In this document: positions 46,941 to 55,240 of the stretch, one piece after another
How positions within the stretch are numbered: position 1 is the first letter of the stretch
Layout of the letters: every line of letters begins with the position of its first letter
DNA from: Acinetobacter sp. BY419
GTDB taxonomy: Bacteria; Pseudomonadota; Gammaproteobacteria; Pseudomonadales; Moraxellaceae
Assembly (NCBI RefSeq): GCF_019038395.1
Contig: NZ_JAGFXZ010000012.1
Coordinates: 1 to 64,000 of the forward strand
Length of the DNA: 64,000 nt
Direction: 5' to 3'
The notes under the pieces: model-generated
Told to the model about the DNA's origin: nothing
The model's input: only the letters and a program-made list of their open reading frames with translations
The model's database searches: none
Program-made: the position numbers and the translations under genes

Positions 46941-47030
46941 AGTGAGGCCTTTCTCTTATATTGAATGTCACTCAATAAATAATTCAATGAAAACATAAAA
47001 ATATTTAAAAATTAAATATCAAGATTCTGA

Positions 47031-47052
47031 AAAGCCCCGGTCACGGGGCTTT
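47031..47052 (-). terminator. terminator of the histone-like gene
   Basis: AAAGCCCCG/CGGGGCTTT with a 4-base loop, immediately after the stop codon. Confidence 0.85.
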
Positions 47053-47056
47053 AATT

Positions 47057-47494
47057 TTACTTAGACTTTTTAGAACTGGTTTTTGAAGCTTTAGCCTTGG
47101 TCGACTTGCTCTTAGAGGATGTACTAGACTGCTTCTTGGCAGGTGCTGATTTTTTCGAAGAAGACTTTTTCACTTTTGTGTCGTCATCTTTGCTCTTGTT
47201 ACTACTTTTTGCTTTGGCCGGTTTTTTCGCGGAAGACGTTTTTTGGTCTTTCGCTTTATCGCTGGCTTTTGAACTTGCGCTTTTCTTCGCTTTCACTTTT
47301 TCATCTTTGCTGGCATTCTCTTTTTTAGAAGATGCCGCTTTAGATTTACTGCTTTCAGCCTTTTTGCTGACTTTGCGATCACTGTCTTTGTCACTGCTCT
47401 TGGTGGATTTTTTCAGCTTTTCATCCTGAGTCTTTTTTATGGTTTTTGCTGATTTTTTGCTGTCTTTCGCCTGGTTGTTTTTGCTATTCGCCAT
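47057..47494 (-). CDS. Lys/Ser/Ala-rich histone H1-like protein
   Basis: 145 residues made almost wholly of Lys, Ser, Ala, Asp and Thr, with repeated KKSSSK, SKSK and KAKK motifs and no hydrophobic core. Such tails resemble eukaryotic histone H1 and bacterial AlgP/HctB-like DNA-binding proteins, and they would bind DNA or RNA without specificity. I use the ATG at 47494 (MANSKNN) with AAGGAAAG upstream; the in-frame start at 47515 is unneeded. Repetitive coding like this varies in length between strains. Confidence 0.75.
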   Translation of the reverse strand: MANSKNNQAKDSKKSAKTIKKTQDEKLKKSTKSSDKDSDRKVSKKAESSKSKAASSKKENASKDEKVKAKKSASSKASDKAKDQKTSSAKKPAKAKSSNKSKDDDTKVKKSSSKKSAPAKKQSSTSSKSKSTKAKASKTSSKKSK

Positions 47495-47827
47495 GGTTAC
47501 TTTCCTTATCATCATTAAAAATCAATTAGAAAGATATAAAGCGTGTTGCTGTATATCAACTTCAATTCACTCTAAAGGGAGAGTGACAGGATTGAAATTT
47601 TATCGTGTATCTAAATGTAGGCTTGTTGCAAAGACAAGCAGACCTTGTTTAGCTTCGAGTATAAGTAATGCAAATTTACCCAGTTATCTATTCAGTCCAT
47701 CTATTTCTCGGTCAGGTTTAGGCCATATAAATTTAATATATTCAAATATTTTAAGCTTTATAAACATAAGAACCGGAAATTAAAAAACCCCGAATGATCG
47801 GGGTTTTATGTATTGATTTTTTAAGGC
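47495..47827. other. 333-base gap between the histone-like gene and folE
   Basis: Leftmost part: promoter region of the histone-like gene, containing its ribosome binding site. Rightmost part: the folE terminator. The middle contains an open frame on the plus strand with poor composition that I do not support as a gene. Confidence 0.55.
47784..47807 (-). terminator. terminator of folE
   Basis: AAAACCCCGA/TCGGGGTTTT with an ATGA loop; a T-run follows on the minus strand. Confidence 0.87.
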
Positions 47828-48382
47828 TTAGTAGCTTTCTGGAACTGCACTTAAAAATTCACGACGTGTTTCTTTATCGGTTTTAAAATCCCCAATAAAA
47901 GACACCGTCCGTGTGGTTGATTCCTGTTTACCGACACCACGCATCATCATGCACATATGTGCAGAGTCAATGACCACGGCGACACCACGTGCTTTGGTGA
48001 TTTCGGCAACGGCTTCTGCAATTTGCTGGGTCAGATTTTCCTGAATTTGCAAGCGGCGCGCAAACATCTCAGTAATGCGGGCAAATTTGGACAAGCCTAA
48101 AACATGACCTTCCGGCAAATAGGCAACATGTACACGACCATAAAATGGCAATAAATGATGTTCGCAGAGCGAATAAAATTCGATGTTTTTGACCAGTACC
48201 ATTTCACGGTTGTCAGAAGGGAAGACCGCTTTGTTGGTTACTTCTTCAAGTGTCTGGCTATAACCCGAGGTTAAATATGAAAATGCTTTCGCAGCGCGCA
48301 CAGGCGTATCTTGGAGACCAGGGCGACTTAGATCTTCGCCAACGGCAGTAAGAATGTTTGCGTAGGATTGCTGCATAGTCAT
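47828..48382 (-). CDS. folE: GTP cyclohydrolase I
   Basis: First step of folate (tetrahydropterin) synthesis from GTP. 184 residues with [18 protein letters not shown] (zinc Cys and His), LGLSKFARI and HMCMMMRGV (second zinc Cys). The length matches the short bacterial FolE. Either ATG at 48382 (MTMQQ) or the in-frame ATG at 48376 could be the start. Confidence 0.95.
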   Translation of the reverse strand: MTMQQSYANILTAVGEDLSRPGLQDTPVRAAKAFSYLTSGYSQTLEEVTNKAVFPSDNREMVLVKNIEFYSLCEHHLLPFYGRVHVAYLPEGHVLGLSKFARITEMFARRLQIQENLTQQIAEAVAEITKARGVAVVIDSAHMCMMMRGVGKQESTTRTVSFIGDFKTDKETRREFLSAVPESY

Positions 48383-48418
48383 ATGACGTATTCACTTAAA
48401 CTGAGAATGAACAAGGAC

Positions 48419-48448
48419 GGCATTGTAGCAGAAAACTTTTACAATGCC
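48419..48448. repeat. 9-bp inverted repeat between smr and folE
   Basis: GGCATTGTA/TACAATGCC with 12 bases between. There is no T-run on the minus strand. It may be a weak terminator after the Smr gene or a regulator site for folE. Confidence 0.4.
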
Positions 48449-48469
48449 TTGTTTTGAGGCTAAAACCGT

Positions 48470-49153
48470 CTACTGTTTGAACTTTGGATTCTTTTCTGCA
48501 CGTTTAAGCAGAACCAATACCGCACCGGTACCACCCTGTTTTTCAGGTGCGCTGACAAATGCCAAAACATCACGATGTTGACGCAGCCAGCCGTTGACAT
48601 AGGTTTTTAAAACTGCTTCCGGGCCTTTACCATGCACGATCTTAATCACGTTCTGGTTTTCGTCTTTGGCGATTTGAATAATCTGCAGCACCGCTTGACG
48701 CGCTTCTTCCACGGTACAGCCATGCAGATCGACAGCTTCAAACCAGCGCAAGTTACCGGCTTTTAAGTCTTCAAATACTTTATGCTGCAAGGTGGCAATG
48801 CGATAGCTCAAGTTGGCCTGACTCCCGACAGGATTAAGCATGGCCTGAGTATCCGATAATGCCATTGTATCGGTTTCCATCGGACCGGTGGCCGCTGCAC
48901 GCTTTGCCAGAACGTGTGCATCCGGCTTTTTCTTGCGTGGCTTGTCCAGTTGAACCGTATTTCCTGATTCAATTTTTTGCACGCTCTGCATTTGTTTGCG
49001 GAATAATTCGAGTTCTTCTAAAGCCTCTTGCTCGACAGTCTTTTCAACAGGTGCAGCAACGACCGCAGAGGTATGCGGCTGTGTAATTTGCTTCTTAAAA
49101 GATTTCAGCAGGTTGTACTGATCTTTAGATAATGAAGAATCGTGTTTACTCAT
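48470..49153 (-). CDS. Smr-domain protein
   Basis: 227 residues. A charged, probably disordered N-terminal 130 residues precedes a C-terminal Smr domain with VDLHGCTVEEAR, IKIVHGKGPEAVLKTYV and GGTGAVLVLLKR, the DLHG, HGKG and GGTGA elements of Smr endonucleases. E. coli SmrB, of similar layout, cleaves mRNA between collided ribosomes. Whether this is SmrA- or SmrB-like is not settled. Confidence 0.87.
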   Translation of the reverse strand: MSKHDSSLSKDQYNLLKSFKKQITQPHTSAVVAAPVEKTVEQEALEELELFRKQMQSVQKIESGNTVQLDKPRKKKPDAHVLAKRAAATGPMETDTMALSDTQAMLNPVGSQANLSYRIATLQHKVFEDLKAGNLRWFEAVDLHGCTVEEARQAVLQIIQIAKDENQNVIKIVHGKGPEAVLKTYVNGWLRQHRDVLAFVSAPEKQGGTGAVLVLLKRAEKNPKFKQ

Positions 49154-49406
49154 AATGTAAAAACAAGGGAGGTGCGGAATTTAAAAGAATTATAGTCTGA
49201 AAATAGATAAAGGAGAAATGAAATGCATTCATGGACATCCATCGTAAAATTCCAGCTTTCAATCCCGGACTCATGTATCACCATTGAGCCAATTATCTAT
49301 CAATGATAGAAAGCTATTCATTGATTTTTTAATTTTATAGGTTAAACGATTGCCTCTACAGAGAATATCTTCTTAAATATAACAACATGATACCTAGAAA
49401 TAAAAG

Positions 49407-49835
49407 ATGAATTATTCCGGCAGTTGTTGGTGTGACGAAGTAAAGTTTAGGGTGAATACAGAGATTCATAGCACGTATCACTGTCACTGCAGTTTATGTC
49501 GAAAACAGAGCGGGACAGCCGCCAATGCAGCGACTTTAGTGAATATTCAGAATTTTGAATGGACTGCTGGATCGTCCTTTATTTTATATTATCGGAAAGA
49601 TACTGGATTTAGCTCTCATTTTTGCTAGTGCTGAGGCTCCCCCGTACCCAATCAAGTAGGCACCACTGCATTTATATGGATTCCTTTAGGGTTATTAGAT
49701 GCGAGACCTAGGATTCTAAAGAAATTGAATTTTTGCCTGAGCTCTAAAATAGAGTGGGCGGATGAAATCAAGGTAGATAAAAGCTATACCGGGGTGCCAG
49801 AGTTTGAAAAATTAAAATACTGTTTTGATCAGTAG
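49407..49835 (+). pseudogene. GFA-family (glutathione-dependent formaldehyde-activating-like) gene, inactivated
   Basis: The first 73 codons read a typical GFA start (GSCWCDEVKFRV, then CHCSLCRK zinc motif). The frame then meets TAG (49626) and TGA (49632), yet continues in the same frame with GSPVPNQVG and FIWIPLGLLD to a normal end (EFEKLKYCFDQ) at 49835. Both stops fall inside the expected FCxxCGSP motif, the TGA exactly where the second Cys should be. Two point nonsense mutations with no frameshift suggest recent decay. A short N-terminal fragment might still be made. Confidence 0.85.
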
Positions 49836-50048
49836 ACTTAGCTTTCAGGTATAGAAAATGTATAGGTCATATGGATATATGAAAGTACAAGATTATATTT
49901 TAGAGCACAGGCTCAAAGTGCAGGGGCTCGTTTCGAGGCAGTACTTTGTCAATCTTCGCCTGTTTTATTTCCACTCTCTTTAGTTCTGCTTAAAACAATT
50001 GCAATGTAATTTGAGTTTATCTGCTTGTGAAACTTTGCTGAATAAAAT

Positions 50049-50082
50049 TAAAAAGCCCAATTCTGAGATTGGGCTTTTTTAA
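50049..50082 (-). terminator. terminator of trpGDC
   Basis: AAAAGCCCAAT/ATTGGGCTTTT stem with flanking A- and T-runs, just after trpC. 49836-50048 shows no other feature that I can support. Confidence 0.88.
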
Positions 50083-50104
50083 TGCTTAGGTGAGAATTTA
50101 CATT

Positions 50105-50911
50105 TTAAACCGCTTCAGGCTCACCAAACAGGTCACGGAAAGCATGATCAGGACGTGGCTGTTTCATAAAGCTTTCACCGACCAGGAAGGCATGAATGTC
50201 ATGTTCCTGCATCATGGCAACATCGGCAGGCGTTGCGATTCCGCTTTCAGTGACCAGTAAGCGTGAAGGATCAAGTAATTTTTTCAAACGTAGTGAGGTG
50301 TTTAAATCGACATCAAAGGTTTTTAAATTACGGTTATTCACACCCAGCAGGCAGCGATCTGAGAGTTTCAGCGCACGTTCAAGTTCAGCTTCATCATGTA
50401 CTTCAACCAGAACGTCTAAATTGTGCTCGAAGGCAGTTTTCGACATTTCTTCCAGCTGCTGATCAGACAGGCATGCCACAATCAATAAAATACAATCTGC
50501 ATCTAAAGCACGCGCTTCGATAACCCCATAAGGGTCGATCAGAAAGTCTTTGCGCAGCGCAGGCAGGTCACAATGTGAACGGGCAATCTGAATGTTTTCA
50601 TCTGCACCTTGGAAAAAGTTCACATCGGTTAGGACGGATAAACAGGCTGCGCCTGCATCCTGATACTGTGCCGCAATTTCCGCAGGGTTAAAATTCGCGC
50701 GAATAATCCCTTTAGATGGTGAAGCTTTCTTGATTTCAGCAATAACACCGGGACGTTTCGAGATCAAAGACTGGGCGAAACCACGCACGGGTGATGCACC
50801 TTGTGCGAGTTCTTCCAGATCTTTATAACTTTTCTGCTTTAAACGTCGGGCAAATTCTTCTGTTTTACGGTCAACAATTTTGCCTAAAATTGTATTTGCG
50901 ATATCTACCAT
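50105..50911 (-). CDS. trpC: indole-3-glycerol-phosphate synthase
   Basis: Closes CdRP to indole-glycerol phosphate in tryptophan synthesis. 268 residues, TIM barrel with IAEIKKASPSKG, LRKDFLIDPYGV (catalytic Lys), LGVNNRNLKTF and VTESGI. It is monofunctional: no PRAI domain is fused. The ATG at 50911 is used over a TTG two codons upstream. It lies 20 bases after trpD. Confidence 0.95.
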   Translation of the reverse strand: MVDIANTILGKIVDRKTEEFARRLKQKSYKDLEELAQGASPVRGFAQSLISKRPGVIAEIKKASPSKGIIRANFNPAEIAAQYQDAGAACLSVLTDVNFFQGADENIQIARSHCDLPALRKDFLIDPYGVIEARALDADCILLIVACLSDQQLEEMSKTAFEHNLDVLVEVHDEAELERALKLSDRCLLGVNNRNLKTFDVDLNTSLRLKKLLDPSRLLVTESGIATPADVAMMQEHDIHAFLVGESFMKQPRPDHAFRDLFGEPEAV

Positions 50912-50931
50912 GATCAAAATCCCTGACTGAA

Positions 50932-51978
50932 TTAAGCTTCGTACTGTTTGATGGTTTTGGTAAATTCAGACAGTACACTCATTTTCTCAAGTGCCTGACC
51001 GCCATAAATAATATCATGTGCAAGCGCGACACCATGTTTGTAGCTGCTGGTTAAACCCGACACATAAATACCGGCACCGGCATTCAGGGCAATCATATTG
51101 GCGGCTTTGTCACCGATCTCTGATTTTTTCTTGCCCAGTGCATCCTTGATTAATGCCAAGCTCTGTGCCGAATCTTGCACAATTAAACCGGTCAAGGTTT
51201 GCGACTGGATGTCTACCGATTCAGGCGTAATTTCCCATTCAGTCACTTCGCCATTTTTCAGTTCAGCCACATAGGTAGATGAAGCAATGCTGATTTCATC
51301 CAAACCATCACGTGAATGCACTACCATCACATGTTCGGCACCGAGCTGTTTCATGACTTCTGCAATCGGACGGCACAGTTCATTGGAAAATACGCCAATG
51401 ACTAAACGATTTACTCCGGCCGGATTCGTAAGCGGGCCAAGTAAATTGAAAATGCTGCGAATCCCTAACTCTTTACGTGGGCCGATTGCATATTTCATGG
51501 CTTTATGATGATTCGGTGCGAACAGGAAACCGACACCGACATCACGGATACAACGCTCAGTTTGCTGCATATTCAGATCAAGATTAATCCCGGCCTGTTC
51601 CAGTAAATCTGACGAACCTGATTTGGTTGAAACACCACGGTTGCCATGTTTAGCAATGGTAGCGCCTGCTGCCGCAATCACAAATGCAGAAGCTGTAGAG
51701 ACATTAAACAGGTTTTGACCATCACCGCCTGTACCCACGATGTCCACTAAATACGGAATATCGCTGACATCAATTTTAGTGGCAAGTTCACGCATGACCC
51801 GTGCGGCTGCGGTAATTTCATCAATGCTTTCGCCTTTAAGGCGTAAACCCATCAATAGGGCACCAATCTGGGCATCGGTTGCTTCACCTGACATGATGGC
51901 ACGCATCACGTCTTGCATTTGATCCTGAGTCAGGTGAATGTTTTTAGTAATATTGTTTAAAGCTTGTTGAATATTCAT
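50932..51978 (-). CDS. trpD: anthranilate phosphoribosyltransferase
   Basis: Transfers the phosphoribosyl group of PRPP to anthranilate. 348 residues with [19 protein letters not shown] (PRPP site), [16 protein letters not shown] and GPLTNPAGV. Length and motifs are standard. The gene lies between trpG (9 bases upstream) and trpC. Confidence 0.96.
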   Translation of the reverse strand: MNIQQALNNITKNIHLTQDQMQDVMRAIMSGEATDAQIGALLMGLRLKGESIDEITAAARVMRELATKIDVSDIPYLVDIVGTGGDGQNLFNVSTASAFVIAAAGATIAKHGNRGVSTKSGSSDLLEQAGINLDLNMQQTERCIRDVGVGFLFAPNHHKAMKYAIGPRKELGIRSIFNLLGPLTNPAGVNRLVIGVFSNELCRPIAEVMKQLGAEHVMVVHSRDGLDEISIASSTYVAELKNGEVTEWEITPESVDIQSQTLTGLIVQDSAQSLALIKDALGKKKSEIGDKAANMIALNAGAGIYVSGLTSSYKHGVALAHDIIYGGQALEKMSVLSEFTKTIKQYEA

Positions 51979-51987
51979 AAGGTGTTC

Positions 51988-52572
51988 TTAGGCATAAATT
52001 TCGAGAAAGTTTTTAAAGATTTGATGACCATGCTGGCTCAGAATCGATTCAGGATGGAACTGCACGCCTTCGACCGGCAATGTCTTATGTTTCACACCCA
52101 TAATCTCTTCCATAGAGCCGTCAGCTTCATTGGTCCAGCAGGTCACTTCCAGGCATTCAGGCAAGGTAGCTTGATCAATCACCAGGGAATGATAGCGCGT
52201 TGCAGGAAATGGAGACGGAAGGTTGCTGAAAATCCCGGTATTGCTATGGTACATATCGGACAATCGGCCATGCATTACACGTTTGGCACGTATGATGTTA
52301 CCGCCAAATGCCTGACCAATACTCTGATGACCGAGACAAACGCCTAGTAACGGAATTTTACCAGCAAAATGCTGAATCGCAGGAATCGAAATTCCTGCTT
52401 CACTTGGCGAGCACGGGCCAGGACCAATCACGAGATACTTGGGTTGCCATCGCTCGATATCTTCCAATGTTACGGCATCATTACGGACTACTTTTACTTC
52501 TTGATTCAGTTCGCCAAAATATTGGACGATGTTGTAAGTAAAGGAGTCATAGTTGTCGATCATGAGAAGCAT
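51988..52572 (-). CDS. trpG: anthranilate synthase glutamine amidotransferase component (TrpG/PabA)
   Basis: Supplies ammonia from glutamine to TrpE (and perhaps PabB). 194 residues starting [14 protein letters not shown], with the nucleophile in [15 protein letters not shown] and the His-Glu pair in FHPESIL. The protein is complete at its N-terminus even though prophage DNA begins within about 100 bases upstream. trpE is not in this window, so the subunits are encoded apart. Confidence 0.93.
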   Translation of the reverse strand: MLLMIDNYDSFTYNIVQYFGELNQEVKVVRNDAVTLEDIERWQPKYLVIGPGPCSPSEAGISIPAIQHFAGKIPLLGVCLGHQSIGQAFGGNIIRAKRVMHGRLSDMYHSNTGIFSNLPSPFPATRYHSLVIDQATLPECLEVTCWTNEADGSMEEIMGVKHKTLPVEGVQFHPESILSQHGHQIFKNFLEIYA

Positions 52573-52624
52573 ATCGCACGTAACCTCTTGAAAATTATGA
52601 AAATGAGTATCTTTGTTTCTAATC

Positions 52625-52659
52625 GTTACTCACTATGTTACTCACTTTATAGAAAGTGA
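52625..52659. repeat. direct and inverted repeats at the host/prophage border
   Basis: GTTACTCACT occurs at 52625-52634 and 52637-52646 (12-base period). The second copy runs into a perfect inverted repeat TCACTTT-ATAG-AAAGTGA (52642-52659). It could be an attachment core with integrase arm sites, or an operator/promoter for trpG: the minus strand reads TATAAA in the centre. Confidence 0.4.
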
Positions 52660-52676
52660 CTGATTTTACAGGCATT

Positions 52677-52701
52677 AAAAAGCCGCTCAATCAAGCGGCT
52701 A
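52677..52701 (-). terminator. terminator of the phage leftward operon
   Basis: AGCCGCT/AGCGGCT with a 6-base loop and T5 on the minus strand. It overlaps the last codons of the AlpA-like gene and protects trpG from phage transcription. Confidence 0.85.
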
Positions 52702-52960
52702 CTTTACCAGTTTTTGAATGCCTTGTGACAACTTCGTTCACATAACTATTGAGGTAGTAACTTCGAGGGCCATCTTTGCTAGGTTGCTCAATTTCTCCTT
52801 TTTTGATCCGGTCATATAGAGTCGGCTCACTCATGTTCATCCGCTTCGCAAATTCCTTAATACTCACTCGGCGCTCATCTTGATTTGCCATTGCTCTTTT
52901 AAGCTCCTGCATCTCATCAAAAATAGCCTGGAGTAGATTGTGCTCAGATTCAGCTATCAC
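52691..52960 (-). CDS. AlpA/excisionase-like helix-turn-helix protein
   Basis: 89 residues. After a helical N-terminus, RVSIKEFAKRMNMSEPTLYD is a winged/MerR-like helix-turn-helix of the kind found in AlpA and phage excisionases. The ending SYYLNSYVNEVV is the wing region. It is the last gene of the leftward operon, a usual place for a directionality factor. The stop lies inside the terminator stem. Its start overlaps the methyltransferase gene by 11 bases. Confidence 0.65.
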   Translation of the reverse strand: MIAESEHNLLQAIFDEMQELKRAMANQDERRVSIKEFAKRMNMSEPTLYDRIKKGEIEQPSKDGPRSYYLNSYVNEVVTRHSKTGKVAA

Positions 52961-53462
52961 GTTCCACCTCCAATCTTTTACCTGCTTCTATTTCTGGCAT
53001 CTTCATAAAAGTAATCCAGTGCGTATTTGCCCGTTTTCCGCTAATGTGCCCAAAGACAGGCTTGTGATTTGTCAGTTCCAAAATTTCACTAACTTTAATC
53101 TGGGCTTCATTCCTTTTAAAAATTAAAACTCCATCGGTGGCCAACACGCGAAAACATTCCTCAAAACCTTTTCGAATATCTTCACGCCAGTCATCGTTCA
53201 GCTTTCCATACTTAAGAGCCAACCAGCTCTGCTTTCCTGCACGAACCAAGTGCGGCGGATCAAACACGACTAAATTAAACTGTTCATCATCAAACGGCAT
53301 GTCGCGGAAATCCATTTCAATATCTGGCGCTACTTCAAGACTGCGACCATCACACAAGATATGGCTTGCAGTGCGGATATCACAGTAAACTACATTCGGG
53401 TTCTGACGATCAAAGTGCATCATGCGTGATCCGCAGCATGGATCTAGAATTTTTGCATTCAC
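52950..53462 (-). CDS. phage SAM-dependent methyltransferase (DPPH motif)
   Basis: 170 residues: a small Rossmann methyltransferase starting KILDPCCGSRMMHFD (SAM site) and carrying VVFDPPHLV, a variant of the DPPY motif of amino-group DNA methyltransferases. There is no separate target-recognition domain. It probably modifies phage or host DNA, perhaps to evade restriction; the base and the site are unknown. It is coupled to the next upstream gene by an ATGA overlap. Confidence 0.7.
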   Translation of the reverse strand: MNAKILDPCCGSRMMHFDRQNPNVVYCDIRTASHILCDGRSLEVAPDIEMDFRDMPFDDEQFNLVVFDPPHLVRAGKQSWLALKYGKLNDDWREDIRKGFEECFRVLATDGVLIFKRNEAQIKVSEILELTNHKPVFGHISGKRANTHWITFMKMPEIEAGKRLEVERDS

Positions 53463-53749
53463 GACACTTCTCCCAGACTCTGCATCACCCCAAATCGGTC
53501 ATGCTTTGCTATATAGCTGGAAAGCATGTGGTAAATAGCGTCAGCATTTCCATCATCAACTTGAACGCCTGTTATGCCGGATTTATGAGAAATGGATAGT
53601 CCTAAATCACCCTGATATCCCTCTACTGCTAAAAAGAAAACATCAGCTTGTTGCTGTTCTAGCACCAAATTAAAAGGCTTGTCCTTGTGCAGCTCATCAA
53701 TGATGTAGTTGGCGACTTGGACGTTGGTTAGTTGAATTTCAGTCATCAC
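53459..53749 (-). CDS. unknown phage protein (96 residues)
   Basis: No family recognised. Soluble, with FNLVLEQQQADVFFLAVEGYQGD and SISHKSGITGVQVDDGNAD. It overlaps both neighbours by four bases, so it is surely part of the leftward operon. Confidence 0.7.
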   Translation of the reverse strand: MMTEIQLTNVQVANYIIDELHKDKPFNLVLEQQQADVFFLAVEGYQGDLGLSISHKSGITGVQVDDGNADAIYHMLSSYIAKHDRFGVMQSLGEVS

Positions 53750-53988
53750 GCCACCTTCACATCTAGATAATCAGGGTTATCAAGATGCTCTTCATATTCA
53801 CCAAATAGCGCCTGACATGCTGCATTACCTGTTAAATCACTTTTTAAAAGCACATAGCTCAACGTCTTACGTGTGCCTTTACCAGTAAATGTTGAACTGC
53901 CATCGGCAAGGTCTTTCTTTGTATAACCTAGCTTTTCCAGCCAAAGCTTGAATCCGGCCTCATGCTTCTGTTTGATTCTGAAGATCAT
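53746..53988 (-). CDS. unknown phage protein (80 residues)
   Basis: The ATG at 53988 (MIFRIKQKHEAG) is preferred over a longer in-frame start because it overlaps the upstream 45-codon gene by ATGA and has GGGGG near by. The charged KHEAGFKLWLEKLGYTKKDL segment looks helical. No family recognised. Confidence 0.6.
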   Translation of the reverse strand: MIFRIKQKHEAGFKLWLEKLGYTKKDLADGSSTFTGKGTRKTLSYVLLKSDLTGNAACQALFGEYEEHLDNPDYLDVKVA

Positions 53989-54122
53989 CTGTACCCCCAG
54001 GTATCCGAAAAATTTCGTAGGCAATCATCAATACCGAACAGGTTAATATTGCGGTAAGTTCTAACCCGACCCTTGTACTGCACGAGCAGCACGCGGGTCA
54101 TTGAAGAGTAGGAATAACTCAT
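53985..54122 (-). CDS. 45-residue phage protein, coupled on both sides
   Basis: A short basic ORF (MSYSYSSMTRVLLVQYKGRV, then RTYRNINLFGIDDCLRNFSDTWGYR). Its ATG overlaps the stop of the 373-residue gene by ATGA, and its own stop overlaps the next ATG in the same way. Such double 4-base overlaps fill the only gap in the operon and support a real gene. Function unknown. Confidence 0.65.
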   Translation of the reverse strand: MSYSYSSMTRVLLVQYKGRVRTYRNINLFGIDDCLRNFSDTWGYR

Positions 54123-55240
54123 GAAGTCTCCCCAGTTTCAGCAGCCAAAGCATCTTTGCGCTGTGCATAAATGCTAAGCAACTCTTGGTGATCAGCTGGA
54201 AGTAATTTAGCTGCAGGTATCGCTGGTGCTAGTCGCTCTAAAGTTTCAACTGAATCCATGTCATAGATGCGGTTGATCAGAACCTGCTTCTTCTTTTTGT
54301 AGAACAGATCGATAGGGGCACTACCATGTTCAACACTTTCTACTGATGCTTGTTTGCGTGCGGCATTTTCAATTTGATCAATGAAACTTGGTTGCGCAAC
54401 TTCAGTGACTTCATCTGGAGATAGTTCGGGTTCAGCCTTAGGTGCGTACTGTTCAGGATCCAGCTCAAGAAGCTTGTCTTCAGTCAATTTGCATAGGTGC
54501 TGTTGATCTTTTTGATCTAAGTACCCATTGGCCAAAAATACGTGACGGAATGAAAGCACATCTTGGGTCGTGGTAAATTGATCAATCTGGGCAGTGAACT
54601 TCTCAACAAGCTTTACCGGATCAGTTTCAACTGAATCTTCTTCGGTTTTTTCTAGTGAAACTTCAGTAGGTGCAGACGATGCTTCTGGTACAACTTTAAC
54701 AGGCGGAACCACCTCTGGCTCAGGCTGTTTTTCAATACCTGGTACAGCATCACCTAGACCAGCTGGAATGCCGGGCTGCTCAGTATCTTCCTTGGCTTTT
54801 CGACTACGACGTTTCTTTTCAGGCTTGTAATGACTTTCTAACGTCAAAGGGTAAGCAATAGTTCGTCCAAGAAGTTTACCAATTGCTTGTAGCTGTAATT
54901 CAGCATTCTCCTGATCCATCTGGGCAAAACCATTTTTTACACATTCAACATACTTTCCAGAAAGTGAAGTGAATTGAGTGTGTACCACACAATGAGGGAA
55001 AACTAGGAAAATCTCCTGATCCTCCACAACATCATTAAGAGTTAAAGGCTTGGTGAAGGTAATACCAGCCAGCTCCATTGTTTCAACCTTGATGCAGAAC
55101 TCATAGCCTGGCATAGCGAAAATCGTAGCAGGGAATTGAGACAGGTCATCAAAATCCATTAACTTACCAGCAGCGCGGCACATGATATTTCGGCCAGCCA
55201 TCATTGCTTCAAAAGCTTCTTTGCTATTTAAAATTTTCAT
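54119..55240 (-). CDS. 373-residue phage protein with conserved N-terminal module
   Basis: Residues 1 to about 130 are globular (ILNSKEAFEAMMAGRNIMCR, DLSQFPATIFAMPGYEF). A basic patch KPEKKRRSRKAKE follows, then a long Pro/Glu-rich disordered part, and a helical C-terminus from about residue 225. The N-terminus resembles that of the product at 56360-56896. Its place beside a RecA-like ATPase suggests a recombination or DNA-handling partner; this is inference only. Confidence 0.65.
   Translation of the reverse strand: MKILNSKEAFEAMMAGRNIMCRAAGKLMDFDDLSQFPATIFAMPGYEFCIKVETMELAGITFTKPLTLNDVVEDQEIFLVFPHCVVHTQFTSLSGKYVECVKNGFAQMDQENAELQLQAIGKLLGRTIAYPLTLESHYKPEKKRRSRKAKEDTEQPGIPAGLGDAVPGIEKQPEPEVVPPVKVVPEASSAPTEVSLEKTEEDSVETDPVKLVEKFTAQIDQFTTTQDVLSFRHVFLANGYLDQKDQQHLCKLTEDKLLELDPEQYAPKAEPELSPDEVTEVAQPSFIDQIENAARKQASVESVEHGSAPIDLFYKKKKQVLINRIYDMDSVETLERLAPAIPAAKLLPADHQELLSIYAQRKDALAAETGETS

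Noticed and set aside
47097..47429. Long plus-strand frame rich in Leu/Phe/Ser opposite the histone-like gene
   Set aside because: It is the antisense of Lys/Ser repeats, which gives a stop-poor hydrophobic frame. It has no ribosome binding site or domain.
49626..49634. UGA in the GFA zinc motif as a selenocysteine codon
   Set aside because: A TAG lies two codons before it in the same frame, no SECIS-like stem was seen after it, and the family uses Cys for zinc. Decay is simpler.
49862..50000. Short plus-strand frame after the dead GFA gene
   Set aside because: About 34 codons, no ribosome binding site, no recognisable pattern.
51964..52347. 127-codon plus-strand frame across trpG
   Set aside because: Antisense to trpG with no ribosome binding site, so a shadow frame.
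52625..52646. Tandem GTTACTCACT as the start of a CRISPR array
   Set aside because: Only two units of 10 bases with a 2-base gap; far too short and not spaced by unique spacers.
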